The notes under the pieces: model-generated
What the model was told of the DNA's origin: nothing
Databases searched by the model: none
Seen by the model: the letters and a program-made list of their open reading frames with translations, nothing else
Assembly (NCBI GenBank): GCA_956465555.1
Contig: OY101115.1
Coordinates: 3,746,972 to 3,810,971 of the forward strand
Length of the DNA: 64,000 bases
Reading direction: 5' to 3'
From: Nitzschia sp. pyKryTriq1
Lineage: Eukaryota > Bacillariophyta > Bacillariophyceae > Bacillariales > Bacillariaceae
Translations under genes and position numbers: made by a program
Shown here: positions 53,733 to 63,824 of the stretch, piece by piece
How positions within the stretch are numbered: position 1 is the first letter of the stretch
Layout of the letters: every line of letters starts with the position of its first letter

Positions 53733-54159
53733 GACGGAGTAGCACAATGTCGTACAAGAAGCATTATTGTGAAATACTTTTTAACACGTCGCAGTTGTTG
53801 CATGCCACTCCTTGTAGTAGACATCCAAGCATGGATCGCGTCAGCACTCCTGCGCGATTTAGATTACATGGTCGTGGTTCGAGGATGCCTTCGTTCGTTC
53901 TATCCCTCTCAATCATCATTCACCCACAGGGCAATATAACCCTGGATCCCCTGGCAATGCAGATACGATCATCAGCATATATCCACCAATCCACGATCGG
54001 ACGCTTTTTGAATGAGTCGTCGCCCTTCTCTTTTTTTCTTCTTGGGACCTCTCCCCGAGCAATCCGTTCGGTCCAATGTCGAATACGTTGGCCTTCTCGA
54101 ATGTTCAAGTTGACATAAAAGATCCAAAATACCGTGACTTCCAAGTCCTCAAAAGTTAG

Positions 54160-54430
54160 AGTCATCTTGTTGGACTGATCTGGTATGGGGACGGCCCGAG
54201 ATAGATGGCGACGCGTGAGCGGTCTCCCCACTTGTGCTCTCGCCTCCTCCCTCCGGTGGCGAGGTCGGAGTCAAGGGCGTATGCTGGACATCCAAAAGGG
54301 TGGAGGTGCTTGTAGTTGAGAGTCGACTCCCCGACTTGCGAGAAATCAAGTAGGGGCACCTTCTCCGTCTTGGTGCTCACCACACAGTTATGCGTGTGGT
54401 TGGCAGTTCGGAGCGCGTAGGGCCATGGCA
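54160..54430 (-). pseudogene. Ty1/copia integrase fragment
   Basis: The minus-strand reading WPYALRTANHTHNCVV, then LKH-like YKHLHPFGCPAYALDSDL and KWGDRSRVAIYLGPSPYQ, matches the end of the copia integrase core and the adjacent GKLxxxAxxxxFLGY-like block. It has no start, reverse transcriptase or LTRs around it and ends soon after, so it is a dead fragment. Confidence 0.8.
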
Positions 54431-55358
54431 GCGAAAAAAAGCTGCAAGCTTGAAGAAGAAAAACAAGTAGACTGCAGCCTTTTAGTACTGTAGTCTGTAC
54501 CTGATGTCCGATTGTCTTTTTCATCAACTCCATTCTCTGTCTCCATCATCATTGTCTGTTCAACAAAGAGATACTGGTACTGTATCAACCTTGCCATCAT
54601 CTTCTACTACTGTACTTCTTGGAAAGGTGGGCGAGAAATCACTTTTTCGACGAGTACACCCTCAATTTCGATAGCGCGGATCAATCCAAGAATCCATTTT
54701 GGATGATAGTTGCCGTATTGTCAAAACCTTAGCAAGGGCTATGGGCATGTCTCACCCTAGCAAACATCCTGCATTTACCAAGAAATACTTCTCCCCCCCT
54801 TCCCGAACAAGTCGTCGACGAATTCGACCTTCAAAATTCTTATTAACACCGTTCCCCCCAACAACCACCTACCTGGCTGCCCACCCAACTTTCTCCGTAC
54901 TACCGTTTGTTCTCTCTATAGCATAACATTACTAACAAGGCTTGCTTCCTACACTATTATGCAGTATCTACAATTACTCCTCTGTTCCATAGTTACCCCT
55001 ACTACTAGTAGCTAGATATTACATGTAGTACTCCTACTACAACATGATATTCTCATTTCCTCGTCTTAGCTCCATTATGCACAACGTCACCACGAATTTC
55101 CGACCCCTCAGTGATAATTTACCCTCCAAGTACGAACATGCTCGCTGGACCCATTGGATTCTTATCTATCCGAACACTTCGATCCCAAATTGGCTTCGGG
55201 CAAAACTGTGAGACACAACTTTATTTATGCAACGGACATGGCCACGACGGTACCGGTAGTACTACACGAGTCCGACTCCTTCCGTTGAGCTACCACGTTC
55301 TCCTGCTGCCCCCTCGCTCCAGAGGGAGCCACCACCTTCAAAGACGCCGCCTTCTGCT

Positions 55359-55679
55359 GTGTCGACACCGACGATGGAAAACAAAGGGTCCGATGAGTCG
55401 GGATGGACCAAGGTCACATGCCCTTCCTCACGTACCAAGCAATCTCCAAAGCAAGCTCAGTCTGTTGATCCTGCACCGCTTCGAAGATCCACCCGTGTTC
55501 GCCAAGCCCCACAACGATTGATTGCTGAGTCGAATCACTTTGACGCCTACACCGCTAATGTTCATTGCCCGCACTCTGTGGCTGTGGCTGCTCGCGACAA
55601 GAAGGCCTCCTCACCAAGGGATTATCTCGCGAAGCATTTGAACACAACCGCCGCCTTACTCTGGGATGGTGACTGTTGA
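55359..55679 (+). pseudogene. Copia-like linker fragment between integrase and reverse transcriptase
   Basis: The plus-strand frame contains APLRRSTRVRQAPQRLIAES, typical of the linker that precedes the reverse transcriptase in copia pol proteins. The frame ends at 55679 and no reverse transcriptase follows. It is opposite in orientation to the integrase fragment at 54.2-54.4 kb, so these are two insertions or a rearranged one. Confidence 0.6.
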
Positions 55680-56156
55680 TGTTCTTTTTGGCTGATGTAT
55701 TTGTTATTTTGATGAGTGTGGCCAAGACGTATGCTATCCCAGCAGAACTTGTCCCCGTTTGCACTCTACCATCTTATCTGTTTCTTTGTTTCTGTGCGTT
55801 GAGTTTTAAAATCCAACCGATTGTTCGTCTGAGAGGGAGAATCGTGTCTGACCATCCATCAGACACCAAGGTCCTTATCAAATCGTCCGTCCGTCCAACG
55901 AACGATTTCGAACTATCGTCCCGGAACCAAATCTTGAATCTTGGAAAGCAACTGAAACGGAACACAATTTAAATAACCTTAGTTGGTTCCGAGTAATCTA
56001 CTTCCGCGAACCAGACATCACAATCATATTCTAATCTTATAATTTGGAAAGTCAATCATTTTTACACTGATTTTAGTTTAGTGTGCGATATCGGTCTGGA
56101 CAACCATCGTCGCCACGCTTCGCTAATAATCAGTTGATCGACCTCCTCTGAGGAGT

Positions 56157-56202
56157 CCCCCCCCCCCCAACCTCTCTCCCCCCCCGCCCCCGCGCCCGCC
56201 CA
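56157..56202 (-). other. G-quadruplex-capable G-rich tract (minus strand)
   Basis: The plus strand has a run of 12 C, then 8 C, 5 C, and two CCC groups within 46 bp. The minus strand thus carries at least five G tracts of three or more, fulfilling the usual quadruplex pattern, about 340 bp upstream of the SRRM1-like start. Confidence 0.75.
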
Positions 56203-56541
56203 GCGCCCACCAATGGTGCTCGACACCTCGGGCGAGCTTCCCCTGTACCGGTACCAGGTACTACTGGTACTCGCTCGTACGGTACCAGGTACAGGTACAT
56301 ACATCGTCAATCTTTGTAGTCGTCACCACACGCACAAAACCGCATCAAACTGAAACGCACGGCGGAAGGAGGAAGAGGACAAGAGGACAAAGAGGAAAAC
56401 AACATCAAACAAACAACACATAATCTACTCTCTGTCGCCCATCTACCACATCGTAGCCTCCTAGCGCTGATCTTCTCTTACTCTAGCTGTCCAATTACCG
56501 TGCGCACCCGAAGCAATTCAAGAATTACATTTTGACCATCC

Positions 56542-58122
56542 ATGCCTTCAATCAAAGGGACTGCATCGGTGGCGGATGCCCGGGCCAGAAGCAAGGCACT
56601 CAAGTCCACACGTTTCCCTGCCAACTTTTCCACGAAAATAAAATTGGATAAAGTGAACAAACCAGTACTCACGCAATGGATTGAGCAGAAGGTCACATCC
56701 ATCTTGGGCTTTGACGACGAAATTGTCAGCTCGACAGCGATCAATCTATTTTTGCCAAGCGATGGGAGCAACCCCGATCCCCGCCGGGCGCAGTTGGATC
56801 TTGTAGGTTTTCTTGGGGAAGAAGAATCGGCAAAATTTGCCAAGGACCTTTGGACGCTGCTAGTGGAGGCACAAGAAAGTGCTTCGGGCATTCCTCGAAC
56901 ATTGCTGGAGGAAAAGAAGAAGGAACTGTCTCAGCAAAAGCAGCAAAGTCGTATGCAGCAACCACAGAACAACGTGGGGGCGGCGCCGGGGAATAACAAT
57001 CCTGACATGAATCGATTTGTTCAAGAGGCTAATCGACGTGCGGTAGCGGCTCGTCACATGGTACCGCCGGGACCGGAGGTGGCGGGAGACGTAGCTCCAG
57101 TTCCGATCCCGGTTAGTCCACAGCATCCATCGGACCAACCGCCGGATGATCGTGGCAAACCCAGTCGGTACAACCGCACACGAAAAGGAGGTTCTAAGGA
57201 CAGCGATCGAAAAATGCCAGCGCGTCGTGGCAATTCCAGTTCTCGATATGATCGTCCGGGTCGATATCTGCCGCAGCAGCAACCTCCCCACCGGGACGAC
57301 GATGGATACATGCCGCCTCCACCCCGTGGAGGAGGGAATAGACGAGGCCCTGGCGATGGTGGTAGGGGAAGTCGTCGGTCGTCTCGTGATCGAAGTAGAA
57401 GTATGGAGTATGCCGCTGGAGGCGGACGGTATGGCCCTCCACCTGGAGAAGACGAATTCCGAAGAACCACTGACTGGCGCCGTGACAATCCTCCGCCCCC
57501 ACCTCTTCCTCCTGGTCCACCAAGGCACCCGGACGATCGTCGACGAAGGGAAGATAGTGGTAGTCGAGGACATCGTCGATACTCCTCGGAAGACGAAGAG
57601 ATGGACGATCTGGAAAGGCGTCTCGTGATTTTGAAGAAACGAGTCGTCAAACGAGGAGATGACTATGCTCTGGATGATGAAATTGAGGACATCGAAGATA
57701 GGCTATACGATTTAGATCGCCGTCGTCGGCGTCGCCGGCGTGAAGAAGAGGATGAGTATCGTCGACGTCGACGAGACCCTCGCCATCGACCTCGTAGTCG
57801 AAGTCGTAGCCGCAGCATGGACGGGCGTCGACTTCCACCCGGTCCACCGCCCCGCCGTAGCCCCCCACCAGGACAAGTGGACCGTCGTCGCCGTGCTGAC
57901 AGCCCCGAGTCAGGCGAAAGCCGCCGTCGTCATCGAAGACGCAGCCCCAGCACCGACTCGACTGGCAGCAGCAGCAGTAGTGGTAGCGCCAGCGCCAGTA
58001 GCCGCTCCTCGAAAGGATCTTCCACCGGCCGCAGGCGCAGAAGAAGTCGATCGGTTTCTTCTGGAAGCAGCTCCAGTGACTATTCGAAGGACAGTCGTCA
58101 TTCATTAGCGAGGAACCCATGA
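56542..58122 (+). CDS. SRRM1-like splicing coactivator with PWI and RS domains
   Basis: SRRM1 (SRm160) bridges splicing factors and binds nucleic acid through its PWI domain. This is a 526-aa single-exon protein. Residues about 22-115 form the PWI domain (RFPANFSTKIKLDKVNKPVL…QWIEQKVTSILGFDDEI…), with Gln-Trp-Ile in place of Pro-Trp-Ile. After a Lys/Gln helix and a Pro/Arg-rich middle, a charged Arg/Asp/Glu block and an Arg-Ser tail (RSRSRSRSM, SPSTDSTGSSSSSGSASASS) complete the protein. The RS content indicates a nuclear-speckle location. Long antisense frames here only reflect its biased codons. Confidence 0.93.
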   Translation: MPSIKGTASVADARARSKALKSTRFPANFSTKIKLDKVNKPVLTQWIEQKVTSILGFDDEIVSSTAINLFLPSDGSNPDPRRAQLDLVGFLGEEESAKFAKDLWTLLVEAQESASGIPRTLLEEKKKELSQQKQQSRMQQPQNNVGAAPGNNNPDMNRFVQEANRRAVAARHMVPPGPEVAGDVAPVPIPVSPQHPSDQPPDDRGKPSRYNRTRKGGSKDSDRKMPARRGNSSSRYDRPGRYLPQQQPPHRDDDGYMPPPPRGGGNRRGPGDGGRGSRRSSRDRSRSMEYAAGGGRYGPPPGEDEFRRTTDWRRDNPPPPPLPPGPPRHPDDRRRREDSGSRGHRRYSSEDEEMDDLERRLVILKKRVVKRGDDYALDDEIEDIEDRLYDLDRRRRRRRREEEDEYRRRRRDPRHRPRSRSRSRSMDGRRLPPGPPPRRSPPPGQVDRRRRADSPESGESRRRHRRRSPSTDSTGSSSSSGSASASSRSSKGSSTGRRRRRSRSVSSGSSSSDYSKDSRHSLARNP

Positions 58123-58244
58123 TGACTGAATATATGGATATATTCGATCTAAGAACAATTAAATCGGGGTCTCTCTAGAGCACAATTCTATCAATAGCAC
58201 CGGTATACAGTAAACGAGGTTGTTTGGTGTCATTTCTGTAGGTT

Positions 58245-58592
58245 TCATCCCCACGCCTCTTGTAAACTGTAATGAATGACCAATTCTCCTCTCTTCGAGA
58301 AACATTCGTTAAGATCCCCCAACAGTTCTTCTGGACCGGGACAAAAGGCAGAGCTCAAATACAAAAACAGGGAATCTCCTTGCAGTTTCAGTACTTTTCT
58401 GAGAAATGCATGCACCGAGACAAATCGTTGGTCGGCTCCTATTTGAAACTTGGTTTTCTTCATGATCGGGGCCGAGCCAACCGGGACGAAGTGCACTTTT
58501 ATTTTTTCGGCTGGTGCGGTATCTATTGCTGTTGACATGCTGGATGGTGCTGGATAAGTAGATTGCGAATGCTCAAGGAGCGGAATTCGCAT
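58245..58592 (-). CDS. ATG12: Autophagy ubiquitin-like protein ATG12
   Basis: ATG12 is conjugated to ATG5 by ATG7 and ATG10, and the conjugate helps lipidate ATG8. The protein is 115 aa from the ATG at 58592, or 97 aa from the in-frame ATG at 58538, which begins closer to the conserved part. The ubiquitin-like domain includes KVHFVPVGSAPIMKKTKFQI, FLRKVLKL and LYLSSAFCPGPEELLGDL, and the chain ends EAWG with a C-terminal glycine immediately before the stop, so no processing is needed. The missing large N-terminal extension is normal for protist ATG12. No intron is required. Confidence 0.93.
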   Translation of the reverse strand: MRIPLLEHSQSTYPAPSSMSTAIDTAPAEKIKVHFVPVGSAPIMKKTKFQIGADQRFVSVHAFLRKVLKLQGDSLFLYLSSAFCPGPEELLGDLNECFSKRGELVIHYSLQEAWG

Positions 58593-59326
58593 ATGTCAGA
58601 TTTTCCGATGCGAATTGACGTTTTTAAATTCTTCGAATGCGAAAACTATCACATCGATTGCGCCCTTCAGGCACGCGTGTGTTGTTCAGCAGCAAGGAAG
58701 ATAGTCTAATCTTGCCTTTGTCGATTGTTAAACGAAGAATACTGTCTCAGCGTTACCAATAAAGCAAGGCGTTGATCCTGCCAAGTTTTGCCAAAGACCC
58801 GAATGACGAAACATTTTGTATTATTGGGAACAGGGTAAAAAGGGGCTCGTCCCCCCGTTTTTAATGCTGCCTAAAAGCAAAATGTCTCGAGTATGTCCAT
58901 GTTTCGTCTTCTGCGAAAATTTTAATGCGAACACGGACGAAGGCCAACGAAAAGAGCGTGGAAACCGTACTACAGCTACACAACGCACGTCTGCATTCGG
59001 GACTCAGATCAGGTGACACCGTGCGGGATCTTCGCTTTTGGTGTTTGGTGTTTGGTGGTCGGTGATGAAGAATGAAAAACTGGAACTGCGCGGCAAGCAA
59101 GCGCGGCAGTCCCAAAAACTAACAACCACCATGATGGGAATCGAGACGGCGATGTTCGATGTGAACGGCTTTCTGCCGCGGCGAGACCCTACCGGTACTG
59201 TACCCTACCGGTACCGGTATCCCCACTCCCCACACTCCAAACATTGATCTTACAAGTACTCGTATCGTCGGAAGAGTGTGTAATACCAAGACCAAGAGAA
59301 CGATCTAAGATCCAAAGATAAGCAAA
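58593..59326. other. Divergent intergenic region
   Basis: Upstream DNA of ATG12 (minus) and RAD23 (plus). No gene is supported. TACCGGTA words cluster at 59190-59220 near the RAD23 start. Confidence 0.55.
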
Positions 59327-60763
59327 ATGAAACTAACTGTCAAGACTCTGAAAGGAGGCAAGTTCGAGGTCGACTGCGAACCTCTGAGCACAATTTCCCA
59401 AGTCAAGGGCATCATTGTAAGTCTTGAAGAATCTTGAAAGGTGGCATTGTCGTGTAGATGGAGCCACTGGTTGACTCACACACGTTGTGCCCTCTGCGTT
59501 GCGTATTTATTACTTTTTGTGAAGGAACAATCCAATGCTGAGCTCCCAGCTGCTGCGATGAAGTTGATTCATTCAGGAAAGGTTCTCAAGGATGATCAGA
59601 CGGTTGAAAGTTGTGGCATCAAAACGAATGATTTCTTGGTGGTCATGGTGACGAAACCCAAGAAGGCAGCTGCGGCTCCCGCACCGGCTGCAGCAGCACC
59701 TGCCCCCGCAGAAGCACCCAAGACGCCGGCCGCAGCAGACAGCAAAGCCGCCGAGACCCCAGCGCCTGCTCCAGCTGTCGCTACGGCTCCAGCCGCTCCT
59801 GCTCGCCCAGCAGAGCCCGAATTTTCGGCTGAGGTTATCGGTAACCTGACAGGTATGGGCTTCCCAGAAGCGGAGGTCCGTCACTGTTTGAGAGCGGCGA
59901 GCGGAAACCCCGATATTGCGGTAGAGTTTTTGACAAATGGAATTCCACCAGGCATGCAACCGGGAGAGCAAGGCTCTGCTTCGCCCGCTGCAGGGTCCTC
60001 TTCGGGAGGCGGAGTTCCCTTGGCTGCCCTAAGAAGTCATCCGCAATTCGACGACTTGCGAAGACTCGTAAGATCCAACCCTCAGATGTTGCAGACAGTG
60101 TTGACGCAAATCGGACAGCAGCAACCGGAATTACTCGCTGAGATCAATGCGAATCAAGAAACTTTCTTGGCCATGATGAACGAGCCTATCGAGGAGTCTT
60201 CTAGTTCTTCTTCGTCGGCTCCAGCACCGGGTCCATCCTCATCGGCTCCTGCACCTGCTGGTGGTGCTGGAGGCTTCCCTGCCGGCATGATGGAAGGTAT
60301 GGCGAATCCGGCCCAAATGGCTCAAATGATTCAAGGTATGAGCCCAAACGAGCTCAACCAAATGGCTGCCATGATGGGATTGTCCCCTGATCAACTTCGA
60401 ACTACGGCACAAATGCTTGGACAAATCCCCCCAGAGCAACTTCAGCAGTACATGATGCAGGCCATGCAAGGTGGTGGTCCTGGTGGTCTGGGTGCCATGA
60501 TGGGCGGTGGCGGCGGCGGACAACAAGTGTTGCGATTGACAGAAGAAGAAATGGCCGCTGTCGATCGGTTGACCGAAATGGGATTTGATCGGACGGAAGC
60601 TGCTCAGGCATTTTTGGCGTGCGATAAGAACGAAGCGTTGGCGGCAAATTTGCTGATGGATTCCATGGGAGACGGCGGTGGCGCATTTGGATTCGAAGGC
60701 GACGGTGGCGGTGACGCGGGAAACAATGATGATGATGACAATGGCGACGATATGTATGACTAG
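59327..60763 (+). CDS. RAD23: RAD23 UBL-UBA proteasome shuttle and DNA-repair factor
   Basis: RAD23 carries ubiquitinated proteins to the proteasome and stabilises the XPC/Rad4 damage sensor. The structure is join(59327..59416, 59525..60763), with a 108-bp phase-0 intron in the UBL domain, giving 442 aa. Domains are UBL (1-80; MKLTVKTLKGGKFEV, joined to LIHSGKVLKDDQTVE, VMVTKPK), an Ala/Pro-rich linker, UBA1 (about 130-170; VIGNLTGMGFPEAEVRHCLR), an XPC-binding/STI1-like domain (LRSHPQFDDLRRLV…PELLAEIN), a Met/Gln-rich segment and UBA2 (MAAVDRLTEMGFDRTEAAQA), ending in an acidic tail. The Met-rich part with NPAQMAQMIQGM and SPDQLRTTAQMLGQ looks like a second STI1-type helix group that usual RAD23 proteins lack. 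An AATAAA signal follows at 60807. Confidence 0.95.
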
Positions 60764-61019
60764 GGACCTACGTGGATGATGATACATCTAATTGCCTATC
60801 AATATCAATAAAGATGTTGGTGCGAAATGGTGTCCTATTGTAGTGGTGCTGCACGTCAAAAATCATAAATTACTGCATCATCTTTCACAACGTAGCAGAG
60901 TAACTGTCTAGCTACTCGTACTGTCTAGCCTCTGGAGAGATTCTAGAATGCTGTAAGCATGAAGGCGTAGATCAAACGCAACTTTTTCCATTCAATGAGC
61001 ACGCTTCAGACATAATGTA

Positions 61020-62574
61020 CTATTTCGCAAGCTTTCCCTTCAGATGGGCTTTCTTTCTCGCAACATACATGCGGCTGTCGTACATAAAGAAATGCGTCCG
61101 GTTGTGATAATCTATCCGATTGATAGGGTGATAGGGAAGAACATCCTTCTTGCCGGCCAAGAATCCACAAATGTCAGCAGCGAGAGTTTGGCAATTTCTT
61201 GTCAATTCAGAGTAAGAAGTATCTCTCGAAATATAGTTGATCAAATATTGGGCGATGTTGGATCGAGATCGGTAGGTCAATCGGGCGGCATGGGAAAAAC
61301 TGTAATGCGGATCGATGAATCGTTTATCTCGCCCCGTATACGTGGCCACATACTCTTTCATTTCGGAAAGATTCCTGACAGGTACGTCGTAACATCGGAT
61401 CTCCGCAGCGCTTGTCATCCAGGGGCAGATCATTTCAGGTGGCATGCACTTGTACAAACTTGTGACTGGCTCATCCTTGTCATGGTACCAATTGGAACGC
61501 CCTTTGTATCCACCGATGCCATTCAAATAGGCTCCCTCCACTATTGTACAAAATTTTCCATGTTCCCACTCTAGCATAACGACAGAATGCCAGGTCAACT
61601 TGTCTTTCGGAGTTTCTTTGGCAACCGCATAACGATGAGATATCATGTGAACCTGTCATCAGCATGATAAAGAGCGATAACAAATTAGACACATCAGAAG
61701 CACACATCGACATTTTCTGTAAAAAAATCCGCACCATTGTACATCGCTCGTCTCCCACTTCCTCAATTGCTTTCATGCCGTAAGTGACTCGGGGTTCGGG
61801 GCGCTGAGCTTCAAACCAAAACAAGAATCCAGGGCTTTCAGGTGACCAACCAATCGATGACCAGGGGGCTCCTCGCAGTTTTGCTCGATAAATCTTCGCC
61901 TGATCCCGAATGGCAGGGGAAACGCCATCTTTGCCCTCCTTGTCGACGCTCCAGTAATGCATCCATGTCTGCCGGATTGAATTCAAATAGTCAGGAGGCG
62001 TCAATGGACCAATTGTTCGCTTCTTCTCCAATTCCACTAATTCAAAGTTTCTCAAAGACGGCCAACCATTCAAAACTCCATTGAAGATCCATCGAGGCCC
62101 GTCGGGCCCATCCACCTTGGTCAAGGAAGTGAAAAGCTGCGACTGTGTGACTGGGAGCGACGGTCTTCTCGGTTTGATGGACCCATCAGAAAGGTCGTAA
62201 TCTCGCTTATTGAGTCCCCCCACTAATTTTCCATTGGTACAAAATTTGTCGGGAATCACAAGCGCATGTCTCATGAGCCCATCTTCGCCCGGTGGAACGG
62301 CCCGAATCGCTTCTTCTTCCGACAATCGTTCTCCATAAGACGCGCTAACATTCACGCTTGTGAGAAAATTTGCTCCTGATGTTTTGGAATCCCTTTTGCC
62401 TTCTGGCGTTGCGACGGATCCACTCTGGTCTTCCAAGTCTTCGCTCAAGATCCGTAATTCCCCCGTGGAAATTTCGAACTCCATAAGGATATCATCATCG
62501 AGGACTTCGTCGCTACCACTCCCCACGGAAGCCGTTGCTGATGTGGTTCCTGAAGGCGGTCCTGATGTATTCAT
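61020..62574 (-). CDS. Unknown protein with candidate permuted papain-like (LRAT/NlpC-type) domain
   Basis: The structure is complement(join(61020..61652, 61735..62574)), with an 82-bp phase-0 intron, giving about 490 aa; joining gives TMVHMISHRYAVAKE. The first about 100 residues are Ser- and acid-rich, without a signal peptide. The middle region (about 110-280; WIFNGVLNGWPSLRNFELVE, TPPDYLNSIRQTWMHYW) is not recognised. In the C-terminal region, LTWHSVVMLEWEHGKF (His302) is followed after about 130 residues by SELTRNCQTLAADICGFL (Cys434). A His before an Asn-Cys site is the order of permuted papain-like folds such as LRAT and PPPDE. This is a visual match only; the protein may otherwise be a structural one. 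Confidence 0.78.
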
Positions 62575-63044
62575 TGTCGAAGCTTGAATCTACAATGTTG
62601 TGTCTTCTTGGCTTGCCCATCAAAAGAAATAAGAAATACATGGTACGGCAAATAGGAAAGTTCGTACCGGTACTCGTACCTACAGTACCGGTATGTACCG
62701 GTAATAGAGCAAGAGAAAAGAACGCTCGGCCGGCCTGCCGTCCGTTAGGTCCCAGCCACCAGCCAATCACCATATTGTATGACGTCACGAACATCAATGA
62801 GGACCGAGAGGGTGGCTCTTGGTACCGTACCGTACTTGTACCGGTACCGTACTCTCTCTCTCTCTAGTAGAGAGAGAGCGAGAGAGTATTAGCGAGATCA
62901 GAGATAGAAGAGTGATAAGGACAATCCTTTATACCGGTAATTATTGTCTGTGTCTCTAGTTAGTCTAACGCATACCATACTTATTTTCGCTGTACCGGTA
63001 GAGAAATGAACTGGCTTTCAAGCATGTCTCTACTTCGGTAAGGC
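62575..63044. other. Intergenic region rich in palindromes
   Basis: No gene is supported. It has repeated TACCGGTA words (62665-62705, 62838, 62933, 62993) and a perfect-looking CT/AG hairpin. Confidence 0.6.
62851..62888. repeat. CTCTCT…AGTAG…GAGAGA inverted repeat
   Basis: A run of CT units is followed by AGTAG and then AG units with one GC step, giving about 15-bp arms. It can form a hairpin in DNA or RNA. Similar structures occur near 551-580, 32682-32706 and 44303-44325. Confidence 0.85.
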
Positions 63045-63824
63045 CTAATGAGCGACAAATAAACCAGCAAGAAGTGTCAGCATTGATAGCCCGAGCCGTG
63101 TCGTTACTACCAGTGGAGCCCCATCTTCTGGGTCTGGATCCGGTGTGGCCTCGTCGGGACAGCAACTCTCCGAGTACAAGAGCTGCAATTCTGAGCAATC
63201 GCCCCCAGGAAGATTGGCAGCGAATTCTAGTTCCACGCACGCTGTGTCGACCTGCGCGTTATCAGGCGTCACCAGGGATACAAGGGTCAGCGGCTCGGGC
63301 AATGATCTATCTCCACATAATCGACAAACTTCTTGGCCGGGCGAAATTGCTTGAGGATTATCACAGCCACAGTAAATACCGATCGTCTGTTGATAGACAA
63401 TACACGTATCTACCTCGTCTCGTTTGGCATCAACTTGTACTTCGGCGCACATTTTTCCAGGAAGCACTTCCAGGAGAGGCTCTGGCAGTGTACTTCCGTC
63501 TTCGCACAACGTGCAGTCGTTGGTCTCTGGTGGTCCCTCGGCGCATTGGCAAATAATCTCCCCGCGCGATTGCCAAAATGTGCAATTCTCCACCGGTAGA
63601 GTCAAGTTGCCTAGATCAAAGGCCGACTGGCAAGTCCATGTGTCGGCTCCTGATACAAAGCGAGACAAGGGATCCTGGGGGAAATGTGACGGGTCGGCAC
63701 AGAGTGGGCAGTCAACCCAATCCTCGTCCGTTTGTGCGTAACCACTAGGGCTCGAAATAATGAGAAGGGCGGCGACCAGGCTGCCAATAATGCGTTGTTG
63801 TTGTTGTTGTTGTTGTTGTATCAT
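63045..63824 (-). CDS. Secreted Cys-rich protein, probably GPI-anchored
   Basis: A 259-aa protein of unknown role. It starts with eight Gln (CAA/TTG repeat) directly before a signal peptide (IIGSLVAALLIISSPSGYAQ). The mature part contains two or three related Cys modules of the form CxLCxD(G)S.LPEPL…C…CxC or CC (CPLCADPSHFPQDPL, CTLCEDGSTLPEPLLEVLPG, CRLCGDRSLPEPLTLVSLV). The C-terminus is a hydrophobic tail (LGLSMLTLLAGLFVAH) after a Pro/Asp-rich spacer, with no basic residues after it, which fits a GPI-attachment signal or a short anchor. It may be a cell-wall or cell-surface protein in the frustule context, but this is inference. Confidence 0.82.
   Translation of the reverse strand: MIQQQQQQQQRIIGSLVAALLIISSPSGYAQTDEDWVDCPLCADPSHFPQDPLSRFVSGADTWTCQSAFDLGNLTLPVENCTFWQSRGEIICQCAEGPPETNDCTLCEDGSTLPEPLLEVLPGKMCAEVQVDAKRDEVDTCIVYQQTIGIYCGCDNPQAISPGQEVCRLCGDRSLPEPLTLVSLVTPDNAQVDTACVELEFAANLPGGDCSELQLLYSESCCPDEATPDPDPEDGAPLVVTTRLGLSMLTLLAGLFVAH
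63795..63818. repeat. (TTG)8 / (CAA)8 coding microsatellite
   Basis: Eight units encode the Gln tract in the signal-peptide n-region of the Cys-rich protein. Length changes here would keep the frame. Confidence 0.92.

Larger units (their letters stand above)
53733..56541. other. Repeat-rich region with decayed retroelement pieces
   Basis: About 2.8 kb without an intact gene. Two copia-like coding fragments in opposite orientation are listed separately. No paired LTRs could be found by eye. The right part holds a C-rich tract (56157-56202) and GTACC words before the SRRM1-like gene. Confidence 0.6.

Noticed and set aside
57054-57650. 198-aa antisense frame over the SRRM1-like gene
   Set aside because: It is produced by Arg/Pro-rich codons of the real gene; it has no domain or start context.
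60239-60787. 182-aa antisense frame over RAD23
   Set aside because: His/Arg-rich composition mirrors Met/Gln codons in RAD23; not a gene.
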